Part shown: piece by piece, positions 39,389-51,000 of the stretch
Numbering within the stretch: position 1 is the first letter of the stretch
Layout: each line of letters begins with the position of its first letter
NCBI RefSeq assembly: GCF_003672135.1
Contig: NC_039511.1
Location: 15,464,464-15,528,463 of the forward strand
DNA from: Ooceraea biroi
Lineage: Eukaryota; Arthropoda; Insecta; Hymenoptera; Formicidae
Direction of reading: 5' to 3'
DNA length: 64,000 nt
Notes under the pieces: model-generated
What the model was told of the DNA's origin: nothing
Database searches by the model: none
The model's input: the letters and a program-made list of their open reading frames with translations, nothing else
Program-made: the position numbers and the translations under genes

Positions 39389-40738
39389 CCTTTTTCCACT
39401 TCCCGCGAACGATGAAACTATAAAGCCACTCCTAGTAAGTTGTAAAATTGTAATAGCCTTCCGGTATTTACATAATGCTACGGCGTAATAAGTGGAACTC
39501 GCCGAGTTTCCATTACCATTCCACCGCTATCCGCTCTTATCTTCACTAACGACCCGAGGGGCCCCGCTTTCCCCTCGACCCCTCCCGTGACTTATATTTT
39601 TCTACCTTATTCTTCGTCGGTTTAACCGCGCCGGGAAGCGATTCAACCCCCGTGTCGTCGTCCACAACCCCATCCTTTGTTCAAGTCGTGCCGTTGTGCG
39701 ACGAAAATTCGACCGCTTATTCCGTTAGTCGATTTTCCCTACTCTTCCAAGCTGAATATACGCGAACTTACTTCGTCCCGAAAGCTGAGAGACAGTAATT
39801 GACAAGCTAGACACTTGCCTTGCCAGTCCATTCCATCGCAATTATCATAGGAAAGCTATGACGGAACTAACATATAGCGAGTTTCCGTCCACATTTTCGC
39901 AGCTCCCTTGTGATTAATGGATAACAAAATAAATTCAGAATTACACTTGATAAAAACCATGCTCTATTTGTCTGTAAAATCTGTAAAACGCGTTTTCCAT
40001 TTTACGTAAATATTAAACTGCTCGAAATTCATATCATACCTCTTGTAGAATTGCCGGAGAACACCAAAGTCTCTCTAATTTCTACGGCAACGTGCTCATT
40101 ACGCAATCGGTGTAGCAAAACGACAGAAAAAGATCTCGGACTGAATCTCGTACGTCGGTGGAGAACACGAGGAAAGTCGAATTCTGCTTTCGGCATGGGG
40201 AAGAGAGAGAGAGAGAGAAAGGAAAGCTGCAGCGGTTTCATTCGAATAAGTGGCCTCCTTAGTTTAGGTTTGCCTTCTCCCCATCGCTTCCTCCCTCCTC
40301 ATTCTCCCTCTGTCCATCCACCGTGCCATTCTTCTTTATCCGTCTCTCGCCATCTTTCTCTCTTACGAGGAGCTTCTCGTCGACGAAATCGGGGCTAGTC
40401 GTTTATTTAATTTTCGAGATCCCGCCATTTTATTTTTATCCCCGGGACTTTATACACTTCGCTGATTAACCCACCTTCGCGAGAAACGTACCTCGCTCTG
40501 ATTCCCCTTCGGGTAGGAGGAGAACGCCGAAACGAAGAACGCTGCGAGAAGTTTGCATGGCGGGATCGAAGAAGGGTTGCGGAGGGTGAAGGGTGGAAGT
40601 CGGTCGAGTTCAGGAGCGCACAGGGGACTCGCGTCCTTCCTGGGGGGGCTTGCGTTACTCACCGGATATAGAGATGTCTAAGCCCGGCCATCACTGAAAT
40701 TGCCAGAGTTTACCTCTTCCGCTCTTTCCGCCGTGCGT

Positions 40739-40770
40739 CGTCTCTCTCCCTCTCTTGCTCTCTCTCTTTC
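40739..40770. repeat. CT-rich microsatellite
   Basis: Interrupted CT repeat of about 32 nt. Confidence 0.7.
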
Positions 40771-40983
40771 TACCTCGCGCTTGCCTTCCTTTTCGCTCCG
40801 ACCGGGCTTTCCTTTTCTCAGCGTGGAGCTTCCGCCCGTAAAATGTTCGACTCCTGCTTTTCATTCCGTGGCTCGCCCGCCCGCGGCTTTATTACAATGC
40901 GATTGTATTATCAAGATTTCAAGACTAGGAGTATCAGTCTTCCTTTCAGCTCCCTTAAGCTCTTCGCATTAATCTACCGTGCC

Positions 40984-41021
40984 GAGAGAGAATAGGAAAG
41001 AGAAAGAGAGAGAAAGAGAGG
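40984..41021. repeat. GA-rich microsatellite
   Basis: GAGA and AAAG units over about 38 nt. Confidence 0.7.
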
Positions 41022-41948
41022 TGTGGTTGATATCACGGAGGAATCAATAAGTCGTCTCTATCGAATTATTCGCAATGTTTATCCAGCTATTAAATGCGAC
41101 ATTGCTGTACTTTATTTCCTTCAATTTACGACGCAAACGTCACAGACAAACAAATATTCGTTAATGTCGATTGTATTTAAAGAGTACTGTTAAGTAGTGG
41201 TAGAATAAGGATTGAGTATTTGTCTGCGATCGGTATATTATTCTAAATCTACCAGATCTGCCTTCCACAGGACGATCACTCAACTGTTGGATTTCCGAGC
41301 GCGACCATTTCTCTCGACGTTCGGGCGTGACTTTTAGTGCGCCATTCTTAGGTTCTATCCTTTAAAGCTTTATTTGGTAACGGTCTCTGGCAACAGCTGC
41401 CATTACAGTCTCCTTCTTACAGTCTTCTTCGCGAGAAACGCGGAGGGAAAATCGCGTACATGTTCCACTTCGTATTTTCTGAATTTCATAGAACCGATCG
41501 TCGCGAGTGTTTCCTCCATGTTTGTCTATTGTTACGTTATATCGAAGCGTAAGTTCGGCTGTTAATAATGCACCCACGTCGATTATTTACGACATCCCTG
41601 TCGATAACTAGACAGCTACACGAAACGCGAAGGGTTAGAAAGCTATGGCCAGGAGCACCGCCGGAAGAAAGTCGTCTGCCTGGAAATGTCGCAGACCATC
41701 CAGACACAAACCATCCATATTTGATAAGTTCCTTATCAATTTTGCTGGCACGATCGTGGCCGCGTCGGAAATTTTATTTCCTCCTCCCCGAGCATTATTA
41801 GTTCCATCTGACTCTTTATATTTTCGACTTCCGCGAATAGCTGCGAATTATTTAATATTGTCTAGAACGTAGCTATGAAGAAATTTTACGATTTCGGAGA
41901 TGCGTTTTAGTGCGATGCGTCTGGATGACAAATCTTTGCACATTTTGG

Positions 41949-41983
41949 AATTAATGACTATTTTATTCTTTTTTCTATTGTAG
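41949..41983 (+). other. 3' splice site of the Rbp6 RRM2 exon
   Basis: A pyrimidine-rich stretch (TTTTATTCTTTTTTCTATTG) leads to TAG at 41981-41983, immediately before the conserved Musashi residues. A branch-point-like TTAATGAC lies at 41951-41958, about 27 nt before the AG. Spacing and composition are normal for an insect U2-type acceptor. Confidence 0.9.
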
Positions 41984-42076
41984 ATGGTGACGAGGACAAA
42001 GAAGATATTCGTCGGGGGATTATCGGCGCCGACGACGCTGGAGGACGTCAAAAATTACTTCGAACAATTCGGTCCG
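41984..42076 (+). CDS. Rbp6: Internal exon of Rbp6 (Musashi-family RNA-binding protein), first half of RRM2
   Basis: This exon has 31 codons, phase 0 at both ends. It begins [18 protein letters not shown] and ends NYFEQFGP. Residues 8-13 (IFVGGL, 42005-42022) are the RNP2 strand of an RNA-recognition motif, and [12 protein letters not shown] forms the first helix. Musashi/Rbp6 proteins are cytoplasmic RNA-binding regulators of mRNA translation with two tandem RRMs. The preceding linker normally ends in Lys just before this Met, and the RNP1 strand (RGFGFVTF type) should be on the next exon. [11 protein letters not shown] matches insect Rbp6; Drosophila msi differs here. The exon is bounded by a pyrimidine tract plus TAG (41961-41983) and GTGAGT (42077-42082). 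An in-frame TAG directly upstream and a TGA at 42122 confirm the limits of the open frame. Neighbouring coding exons were not found in the window. The family call is firm. The Rbp6 paralogue choice rests on remembered family sequences. Confidence 0.95.
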
Positions 42077-42082
42077 GTGAGT
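42077..42082 (+). other. 5' splice site of the Rbp6 RRM2 exon
   Basis: GTGAGT follows the codon for Pro31 of the exon directly, so the intron is phase 0. Reading through without splicing adds 15 codons and then meets TGA at 42122-42124. Confidence 0.92.
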
Positions 42083-45000
42083 AAAAAAAGCACACAAATT
42101 TACATCGTTATTGCATTGCGCTGAATTGCAAGGCTAAATTCCCATTGAACTCGGCGGATTTTATTTTAATAAAATAAAATCGGGAACATTGCGTTTCGGA
42201 AAACAATGAACAATTTCTTTGACGACTAACGCGTTTGCTGATTTCCGGTTTTGAACACAGAACGTAGATATTCATCAGCTCGACAAATGTAGAGTCAAGA
42301 TGTTGGCCGTAAAACTTTTAATGTGATTCCGACCTTAAAATGTGAATTATATCGTAATCGTTGATTACGTATGATTATGCTTCTGCTGGATTCACGAGCA
42401 GCAAGAGCAGCATCATTGCCTATCATTTCAGTTCGTTACATTATCGATGTATCGCGCATTCTCACCATTTCCTCTCGCGTCGCAAAATCGAGCGGCACTG
42501 TCGACGACTGTGATTCATGGGATTTACATTGTTTAGTACTTTTGCATATTTTATTGGCCATTTCGCGCGAAGCGCTATTGATTTTTGGACGAACAAGTGC
42601 ACTCATTTCCATTTACACGACGTCAACGGCGCGCGACGACAATTCTGCCTCTCTCTGTAGTTCCCATGAATTTTGATCGTTATGGCTCATAACGGTGATA
42701 TCGAGGTATCGCTGTTTGGATTGTTTCAAAATGCGTGATGTAATGTTATTCACGCGCAATGATCATATTCGCTCTAGCGCCCTAACTTGTTCGTGGATTA
42801 TAGAAAAAGTCAACTTTTGTTGTAATAATATAATCGCGCATTCAACTTTCTCGTTTTAATCGTCTTTCATAAATCATATATACACTTCTCTATAAAACTT
42901 TTAAATTTATATAAAAGTTTATATAAAAGTAACATGTTGAAATTTGTTTTTAAATTGTCATATGATAAAAATCTGTATTTTATAAGCAAGCTACTCCTAT
43001 CAATTTAAAAATCGAAAGATGTCAATACTTAATATTACATCAAGAAAAATTCTGAACTTTTTAAAATTTGTGTTTGCCTCTCAAATTATATTAAACATCA
43101 CGGTTGTATATATCTCGCGACATGCAATCTTCATCAACATAAATGAGTTTGCATAACGTGTAACAGCTGACATCAAAGCAAAAGCAACTAGGATTAAATT
43201 ACTCCAATCGCGATCATTAAAACAAATCAGATCGTCGGATCTAATCCTGGACCCGTACGTGGTTGCGAACGGTGAACCAAACTTGCCTCCTCGTAGAATG
43301 ACCCGATTCGAGCCGGGTCAGCCTGGCAAAATGAACAGACCGAATGCGCCATAAAAATTCTGATAGCGCATTTCCATTACGGGTATGAATCAGATTTCTT
43401 GTCGCGGTCAGACGTGCATATTGTACAGGACGTTAAAGTCCACCGAGCGATCGTCCGTACGGCGGGAACCGATGCCGCTTATCATCGACAGCGGGCATCG
43501 AGATACGAAGGGAAATTCGGGAACGCCGAATGGCCGCATAATAAGGCGGTCCGGGTCGTCCGTTGCAGATGCAGCTGGCGGATATAGAAATTTATTGGAA
43601 AACTTGGTCGATTCCAGCCGGCGGAGGATGTATGTTCGGCTCTCAGGTGACACGGTGTAGTCTCGATGGGTCGAGTGGACGTTAAGGGCGAGCGGTCAGG
43701 GGGAGGTGAAAGAGGAGGAGAAGGAGGAAGAAAAGGAAGTCGAGGAGTGTACGACGTTTGTGCCCGCGGCTCGTGGCGCGAGCCAGAAATGGACTTGAGA
43801 TATCAGAGTTCGCCGTTATCTCTGGCCTAACCCACCTTCTCCACCCTCTATAATCCTACCCTCTTTCTCTTTCGTTCTCCACCGAAAGCCTCGTCCGGCA
43901 TTGAATGCAGAGTTTCCGGCTCGGCTAGTCGAAGCTCGACTTCGTTCCTGTCTACATGTGTGTACGTATATGTGTCTGTGTGTGACCCACATCGGAGATA
44001 TCAGACGTACAGGACGCCATTTCGGAATTCGACTCCCACATAGCACATACGTGTGGTACGTGTAGACACACATGCTGGTCCGTGTGTATCACGCACATGT
44101 GCGCACACTGCTAACAACGAGCGTGTACACGCTCGCGCTACATTCGCACCCGGAGCGATCGAACCGGTCGAACAAGGGCGAAGGGCGGAAATTTGGAGCC
44201 GCGCCATTTGCAAAAGTAATCAGAGTGCGATTCTTCCACGTGAGCGTAAACTCGGACGCAGGCTACGCCGCTCTACGATCGTCGGAGGCTTTCGCGTTCT
44301 CCCGATATTTTCACCTCCGCATCGCGGTTCGATGCGGGGCGCGACTGTTGCGCCGAGAAACTACCGTCTGCGGCTGCCACTGAATTCGGTGGTGACCTGC
44401 AAAGCTTCCGCTTGCGGTGATGCGACGCCACCGACTCTCGTCCGGTAGAGGCACCAAGACACCCTCCTCGTGGCCGGAGCGTCGCAAACGCACTTGGAAC
44501 TTGCGAGGCGAACTCTGCCGTACTTTCCAGCGACCGCCGGTCTCCCGGGTCGGTTGGCCCGATGCTCCATCTCGCTGATACGTATCTGATTCCACTTTTG
44601 CTGCGCGGCAGCACGAGGGTGGTAGCGGAAACGGAAGATCTCCGTCGACGAAACAGCCAGACCGCGAGGCAGCTGATAAAGCTAATGGCATTGCCGGGAA
44701 ATGCGTTATACTCATTGCGTTCGGGCTTATGAAACTTTTCGAGGACGACCGCTGCGTTTTAACGAACACCTGCACGTATCTGCGACTGAAGAACTCGGAC
44801 AGATTTTCCCGCATTCCAGCTTCCCTTTAAATAAGGCTACTCGGTCACTTTAATCTCATTTTACATATTCCGGGAATTGAATGTGCACGTGCGCGATCTC
44901 GCTAAACTGACAGCTTTCAATTTAATCAGATTGCATCTGGAAATGTCATTCGAAGATAAATCTAATAATTTTAAGTAATCGCTTTTCACGTATTTTACTT

Positions 45001-48000
45001 AAAAAGAGGAAAAAACCTTTTGATTAATATTGAACAAGTATGATGATACAACTGAGCGTTGAAAATCGATATCAGACAGTTTTGGAAGATTGAGTGCAAC
45101 AATCGTGGTTGACGGTTTATCGAGCGTAACCTGAATGCTCTTCATGTTAATCTGGGTCTTCTGCAATGATCGTTTGAGTTCACTTTCATCACTTAAATCT
45201 TCACTTCCCTGGCATCTTCAGTGCACTTAACGGTCGTTTTTACGGTCCACTAGTTTAAACAACCGACGAATGGCGCTTCCTCCATTATTACAGGCGGATC
45301 GTTGCAAATGAACGGTAACAAATACCCACGTAGCGGGCATCAACTTTCTGTCGTCATTGTAATTTGGAGAGAGCCGAGCCTAATAGTTAGCGTGAATGCA
45401 AATCTCGACCCGATATACATAAATTGGCAGCGAGCCTTCCGCCTTCCTCCAAGCCTCCGGCGTCCAAGGCCGGTCGGTCGGGTATCGCAGACCGCCGCCA
45501 GCACGCGATTTAAAACTTAGATGAGGCCGTCCGGCGACGTTACCTGAAAAATGAATGGATCCCCGAAGAGAGCGAGAGCTTAATTGCACTCGCTCTCAAC
45601 CCCCTTTCCGTGCCGCGTCTCCCTTCGTCTGCCTCCTTCGGCAGCCGAAGAGCTGGAAACGAGAGTGGATGAAGCGGTGAGCGAAGCAAAGGGGAACCGC
45701 TGGTTACCGATGGAAGGCCAGACCTCTTTGACGATGTACTTAACGGTCGACTTGAAATTAAGAAATTAAGAATTAATACGAACTTTGTGTGGAGGCCGGC
45801 CGGTTCGTCTCTTTCCGCCGGCAACCATCGCGCGGTCGCGATTCATTCACACACTTCCCGCCGGGACGAATTTTTCAAAGGACCGCCCGTTCAGGATCAC
45901 TCGGCCGAAATTCGCTCGTTCGGATGTCGAGAAGTGATCACGCTAATCACACCGCGATCACCGCATCCTGCTGACCGCGAGCAGCTCTGAGGACTTTGAT
46001 GGACTATGTTGTCGTCCATCTCGTTGCTCCGACAGATTCGTGAGACATTAAAATTGCGCGAGTAATGAAATAATTCAGTAATAATTGTTTTTTTTTAAGA
46101 AACGACTGCAAACGAAACAGCGTTCGTTTATCTCTCTCTTTTTTTTTACCCTTGCGTAATCACGTCCAATTGTACGTGTAACGCGTTGCGAGTGCACCCT
46201 GCGTGTGACCAAAATCTGAAGCCGAAGTAAATAGTCTCGCTCGCCACGCTCGATCGAGTTTCTCTCGTCGACTTTGTATATTTCGTCGATAAATAATACT
46301 TCTAGCGTTCGAACCGTTTCCGCTTTGTTCCTTTTCGCGTAGAATATTACCGCGGTCTACAATACATCACTTGCAATCGCGCGCGCTCGCGCGCTTCCAA
46401 TATTCGTTCGCCGTTTCGTTTTCACCTGTAGAACACACGGGGGGGTGGGACAGGTGGGAAGGAGAGGAAAGGGGTACTGGGGGTGGAACGGCACGGGCGG
46501 GAGGGCACGGGGACTTCTGGGAGTTCTCCTGCGTCTGCGACCCCGCGCGGCTGCGTGGCTGAATAAATAAATTTAATGGCGCTTGTCACGTAGCAAAACG
46601 GGATAAATTCCGGGCGTCTGACAGCCATTTAAAACAATGCCGTCGCGAATACACGCCATTTGTAACCCGGTGCTTTTGTTTCACGTTGCTATTCATTCCC
46701 CTGCAACCTCCCCCGCGCGCCGTTGCACCCCCTTCGCGCCACCACTACCGCGTCACCTATTCTATATCCACCGACGTCACCATCGTTCGACCAATCCGCG
46801 AACCGGGAAAGCCGCGCCGGCACGTTGATAGCGGACTGCGCTGTCGGATTCATGCTTCATTTTTTATCCCCGATAAAAATGCAATTAAGGCTCTTTGATA
46901 AGGCTCGAGTCGCGCGCCCATTGTACCCCTTTCTCGACCTTATATCCCGATTCCATTCATCCCGACCGGTTGGAAATGCGCCGGCCATTATTCGCGCGGA
47001 AAGATCGCTCGCCGTGAAATGTCAACGTCCTTCAGTTTCTTCAGATGCAAATCCCATTCGATAGTGGTGCGCTATCTAAACCGCACTATAGACCGTGTAA
47101 TGCATAATCTTAACTTGTATTGTGTATTCTCAGATACGATTATACTGCTAACTTTAAGAGTTGTATGTATATTTTCTTTTTATTTCAACGTTATAATAAA
47201 TGACGATTTATTCTTCTCAATTCCGAGCATTAATAAATTAATTCCAGGAAAAAGGGAGAATATTAAACTTTCTTATCATATTTTTCTGTGCTTGTAAGAG
47301 CTTTTACGTGTCTTTTTATTTTAACGTGTTATTAATTATTATTTATTACATAAAAAGAGCTGTTTCACATTTATTGACCTGCTGGATGTGTGTAAATTGC
47401 ATGGTGTTACATTATTTGTTGATTCGTGAATTGTTGATCGAGTAAAGCAATTTACTTAATAACTACAATGTTGTTATATTGACACCTGGTTGTTATTTCA
47501 TTCATAATGGTCTATAAAATAATAAAAAAAGAACTGAGATTTATCGACAGTCAATCGTCGACAAAAAACGTTCGTCACTACGACATCATGTTATTAATCT
47601 TCCACGAAGAATTGCGCAAAATGCTCGATTTTCGCGGAACATATTCTCGCGCGAACACGCTAGCTCGCAGAAATGCTGGGGGATTAGTCGCGCATCTGCC
47701 TCGAAAAAGGGATAACGGGCGTAACAGCACTTCGCGAGCGCTTTTTTCCCGTCGTCGTGACGTAACCACCGTATATCACGTTATGGCGCTTATCAGACGG
47801 GCGTACATCTCGAGCGTTTCGCTGTGACGAACGAGGAGAACAGAAAAGAGTCGAGTGGAGGAAGAAAGTAAGCCAGGTAGAGAGAGAGGGAGAAGAAGCG
47901 TAATTTCGCTTCTTCTTTCGAAATTTCTCAGGCCCGAATGGCGGGAGTCAGCGCGTCGCGACGCCGCTCGCGCGCGCTTGTGAGCATTCCTTCTCCGAGG

Positions 48001-51000
48001 ATGAAGGGTACCGTCGCTCGCTCTCGCTCTCGAGCGAGGGTGCTCGGGCGTGCGGAATGAAATTTATGAGGGTCCTTTATTCCGGCACTTAGAGGGCGGG
48101 GAGATCCGGGGGAAGGACCAAGGGGGAAAGGGGCGCCTCGACTTAAGTTTGAGCAATTTATTAATTTCCCCGTATTTCGGCACGACCGTGGGGCCGACGC
48201 GTCTCGTTCCAACCCCTTGAGAAAGAGATCACACTCTCGGGCCCCCCTCTTGCTCTCCGCTCCCACTAACGGCGAACGCGTCCCCTTCGTCGGGGGTTCG
48301 TAGGCGAATCGTACATCACGCGCGTGTCGCGAGAAGAAGTTTAACGTCGCCCACAAATCGTGCCGCGCGCATTTTTATGCTCTCAGTCGAGAAATCCTCA
48401 AGTCCACGTCCGCGCTCGCGCGGACGATAATTTATTATTTCGCCGCATACATCATTCCCGTGATTATATCGCGTTTACTGGCGGTATTTTCGCCTGTACT
48501 CTAAGCTACGCCGGTCTCCCACATCCGTAATTAATATTCATTGCGCTTGGAAGTTCGTCGCATTTGTCAGCAGCGGTGGCTGGAGTAACCTAATTTGCGC
48601 GTTCAGATAGTGGCAGGTCGCCGCGGAATCTCATATTATTTTGGCAGCGTGTACCGGTATTTCAATAAATTCGCGTCTGGCGAGCTGCTTTTTTCCGAAA
48701 ATCCAATTTTTTCGCTTTCTCGTCGCTGCGACGAGCCGTGTCGCTTTTTCATCCGTTTGGTGACAGCCGCGCGAAATTGACCGTCAGTTTCGCGCAGAAT
48801 AAATCTCGGTTCAGGAGAGACGGTCCTCGTCTCTCCCCGATAAGCTCGTCGCACGATTGCTATACGCAGCTTTTGTCTGACGATGCAAGCATCATTAGCG
48901 TCGAGCTTAATGAGCACGCTAATCACCAACAGACCGCGCGCCGTGTGCCGGAGCACCCAAGAGAGAAGGAAAAAAAACTACTGTGCTGTGTCTGTGTGTG
49001 AGACGCGTGGCTACAAGAGCTGAGGTGAACAAGTGCCACAAGTCTGTGTGCGAGGACCGTGAGGGGATGAAACGGTGGACGAAGGGCGGAGAGAATTGCT
49101 TTATTAGTCTTCTCGACTGTTAGAATTTTACAAGAGCACGATAGAATCTGCGATAATTGCCATTGACTGATGTATCGCCATCATTTACATCACTAATTAC
49201 TGCAGCATCAGAACTAGAGCAAAAACAGAGTAAAATAAAAAAAAGAGATCAAGCAAGAACGGGGTACTTAAGAGGATGCACAGTCAAAGCACACATCACA
49301 CATCACATCTCACGTCTCTGAAAGATGTAATTTATATAGTTTGCAGTTTACAGTTTATAGTTTCTAGAACGCGGATGAATTACTTCTGGCGCCGATCTGT
49401 TGCACGCAATTACCGCGCAGTTGGCGAGATACAAAGATATATGTTTTGCGATTCAACACCGCGTGCACGCACTATTGTTCGCCGGGAGGAATACAAAATG
49501 AGTAATACCGATGTCGATAATATCAATGCGCGCGTATCATTGAGAAGCGCGTTAGATCATTGTGCAGCGAGCGCTGTGTTTCGCTGATTTATCGCGGCTC
49601 TTTCTCCCGGACGAGATTGGGCGCCGCCTAATTATCGCGATTCCGATTTACGATTGCATCTCTCTTTCGGGTTCCAGGATTTAATTCATTAGCCACGTTG
49701 ATTAACGCATTCATTATTTCGGTAATTACGCAAATGTAAATACGCCACTATTCATTTATCCGCGCGCATTATTATAATTAGCCGATATTCACGATCCTTA
49801 TCGTTTTACCTGCTATCACAATTATTTGCCCCGAGTTTTCGCGTTACGCGTGTCAGCTCCCGCATTGGCCACGTTACACGTCGTAATACATCAGATGGTT
49901 AAACGCTGTAAATGCAAACACGCCGGGATCGTGGAAAAATGTTTCGGACCCTCTGGATATTTACTTTGCAACGGAAACGTTTCGCCGCGCCGGTTCGTCG
50001 ATTTTTACTAGCCAATCCCAAACTGGATGCTGTCAATAGTTGGCGCGGACTAAACGAATTAGAACGAACGAGGAACAATGTTAGGAATCCTGCATTGAGT
50101 TCGGTACTTCGGGGGTTAATGCTACTTTCTGATGAGCGTGCGTGTGCCGGTCCGTCTCCACGTATTAAGAATTTAGATTACTGACTACTGATCTTGGAAT
50201 TGCGCTGCATTCATCGGGGATTGTTGAGCGAGCGCTACCTTGTCGCCACTTTATCCAGCGATTTCGCGAAATCTGTTTAGAATTGATTTAAATCCGAGCT
50301 CCATTCTCTCGCAACAGGGTCAAGTGGAGCGTAAACCGCTGGTCATTTACATTCTCAGACAACGCGGTCCGTATTGCGCGAGTATTTGCTCGGCCGTTTC
50401 GGGCGAGCGAGAAACAGGCAACGAACAATTCCGGACGAAGTGCCGCTTTAGCGCCCGAACCCGTGTCGTTTTAAACCCGCATGTTTTGTTCCCTTATTTC
50501 CGCGTTAACTGTGCGCGAGAGGCGAGGCCGCTCGTTTGTCCGCGTAACGCTCTTGTAATTGCCGTAATTATTGTCGTGACCGAAAGTTGTCGAATGCACC
50601 GGGAAAGACCTTCATCGCTTGCGTTTTTGTTGCGCGAACAACGCTACATTTTAGAAATTGCACGCTTGTTTCGTGCTTGGATTCACTCGAAATTATTCCC
50701 GTTGCGTTCCGTGGGGATTAAACACAATCTAATCAAATTCTAACAACATGTCATGGAAATGTTATACTGCGACCTTTCAAGCGAGTTCAAGTATAATATT
50801 ATATCTGTTGAATATACAGTTCTGATTAAAATTTGCAAACTTTATGAGACAAACACGTGTATCAAATTAATAATAGATAAAATTTCTATACATTGACGGC
50901 ATTTGTCGCGCATTTCACAACATAATATTATTATGTATCTTATCGAGGACAGGCAAGTCCTCGAGCAATGAACGTAGTCAGGAGGAAAGACACTGTATCA

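Larger units (their letters stand above)
26902..41980 (+). other. Rbp6: Intron of Rbp6 upstream of the RRM2 exon
   Basis: No coding exon was found. The first 350 nt are TG/CG alternating and then CT-rich. AT-rich islands lie at about 27600-28350, 28880-29160, 30760-31000, 31480-31990, 32520-32730, 34080-34550, 34900-35400, 35640-36650, 37800-38010, 38880-39200, 39900-40040, 41030-41260 and 41870-41980. The rest is CpG-rich with scattered purine or pyrimidine tracts. The intron ends at the pyrimidine tract before 41984. Confidence 0.75.
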
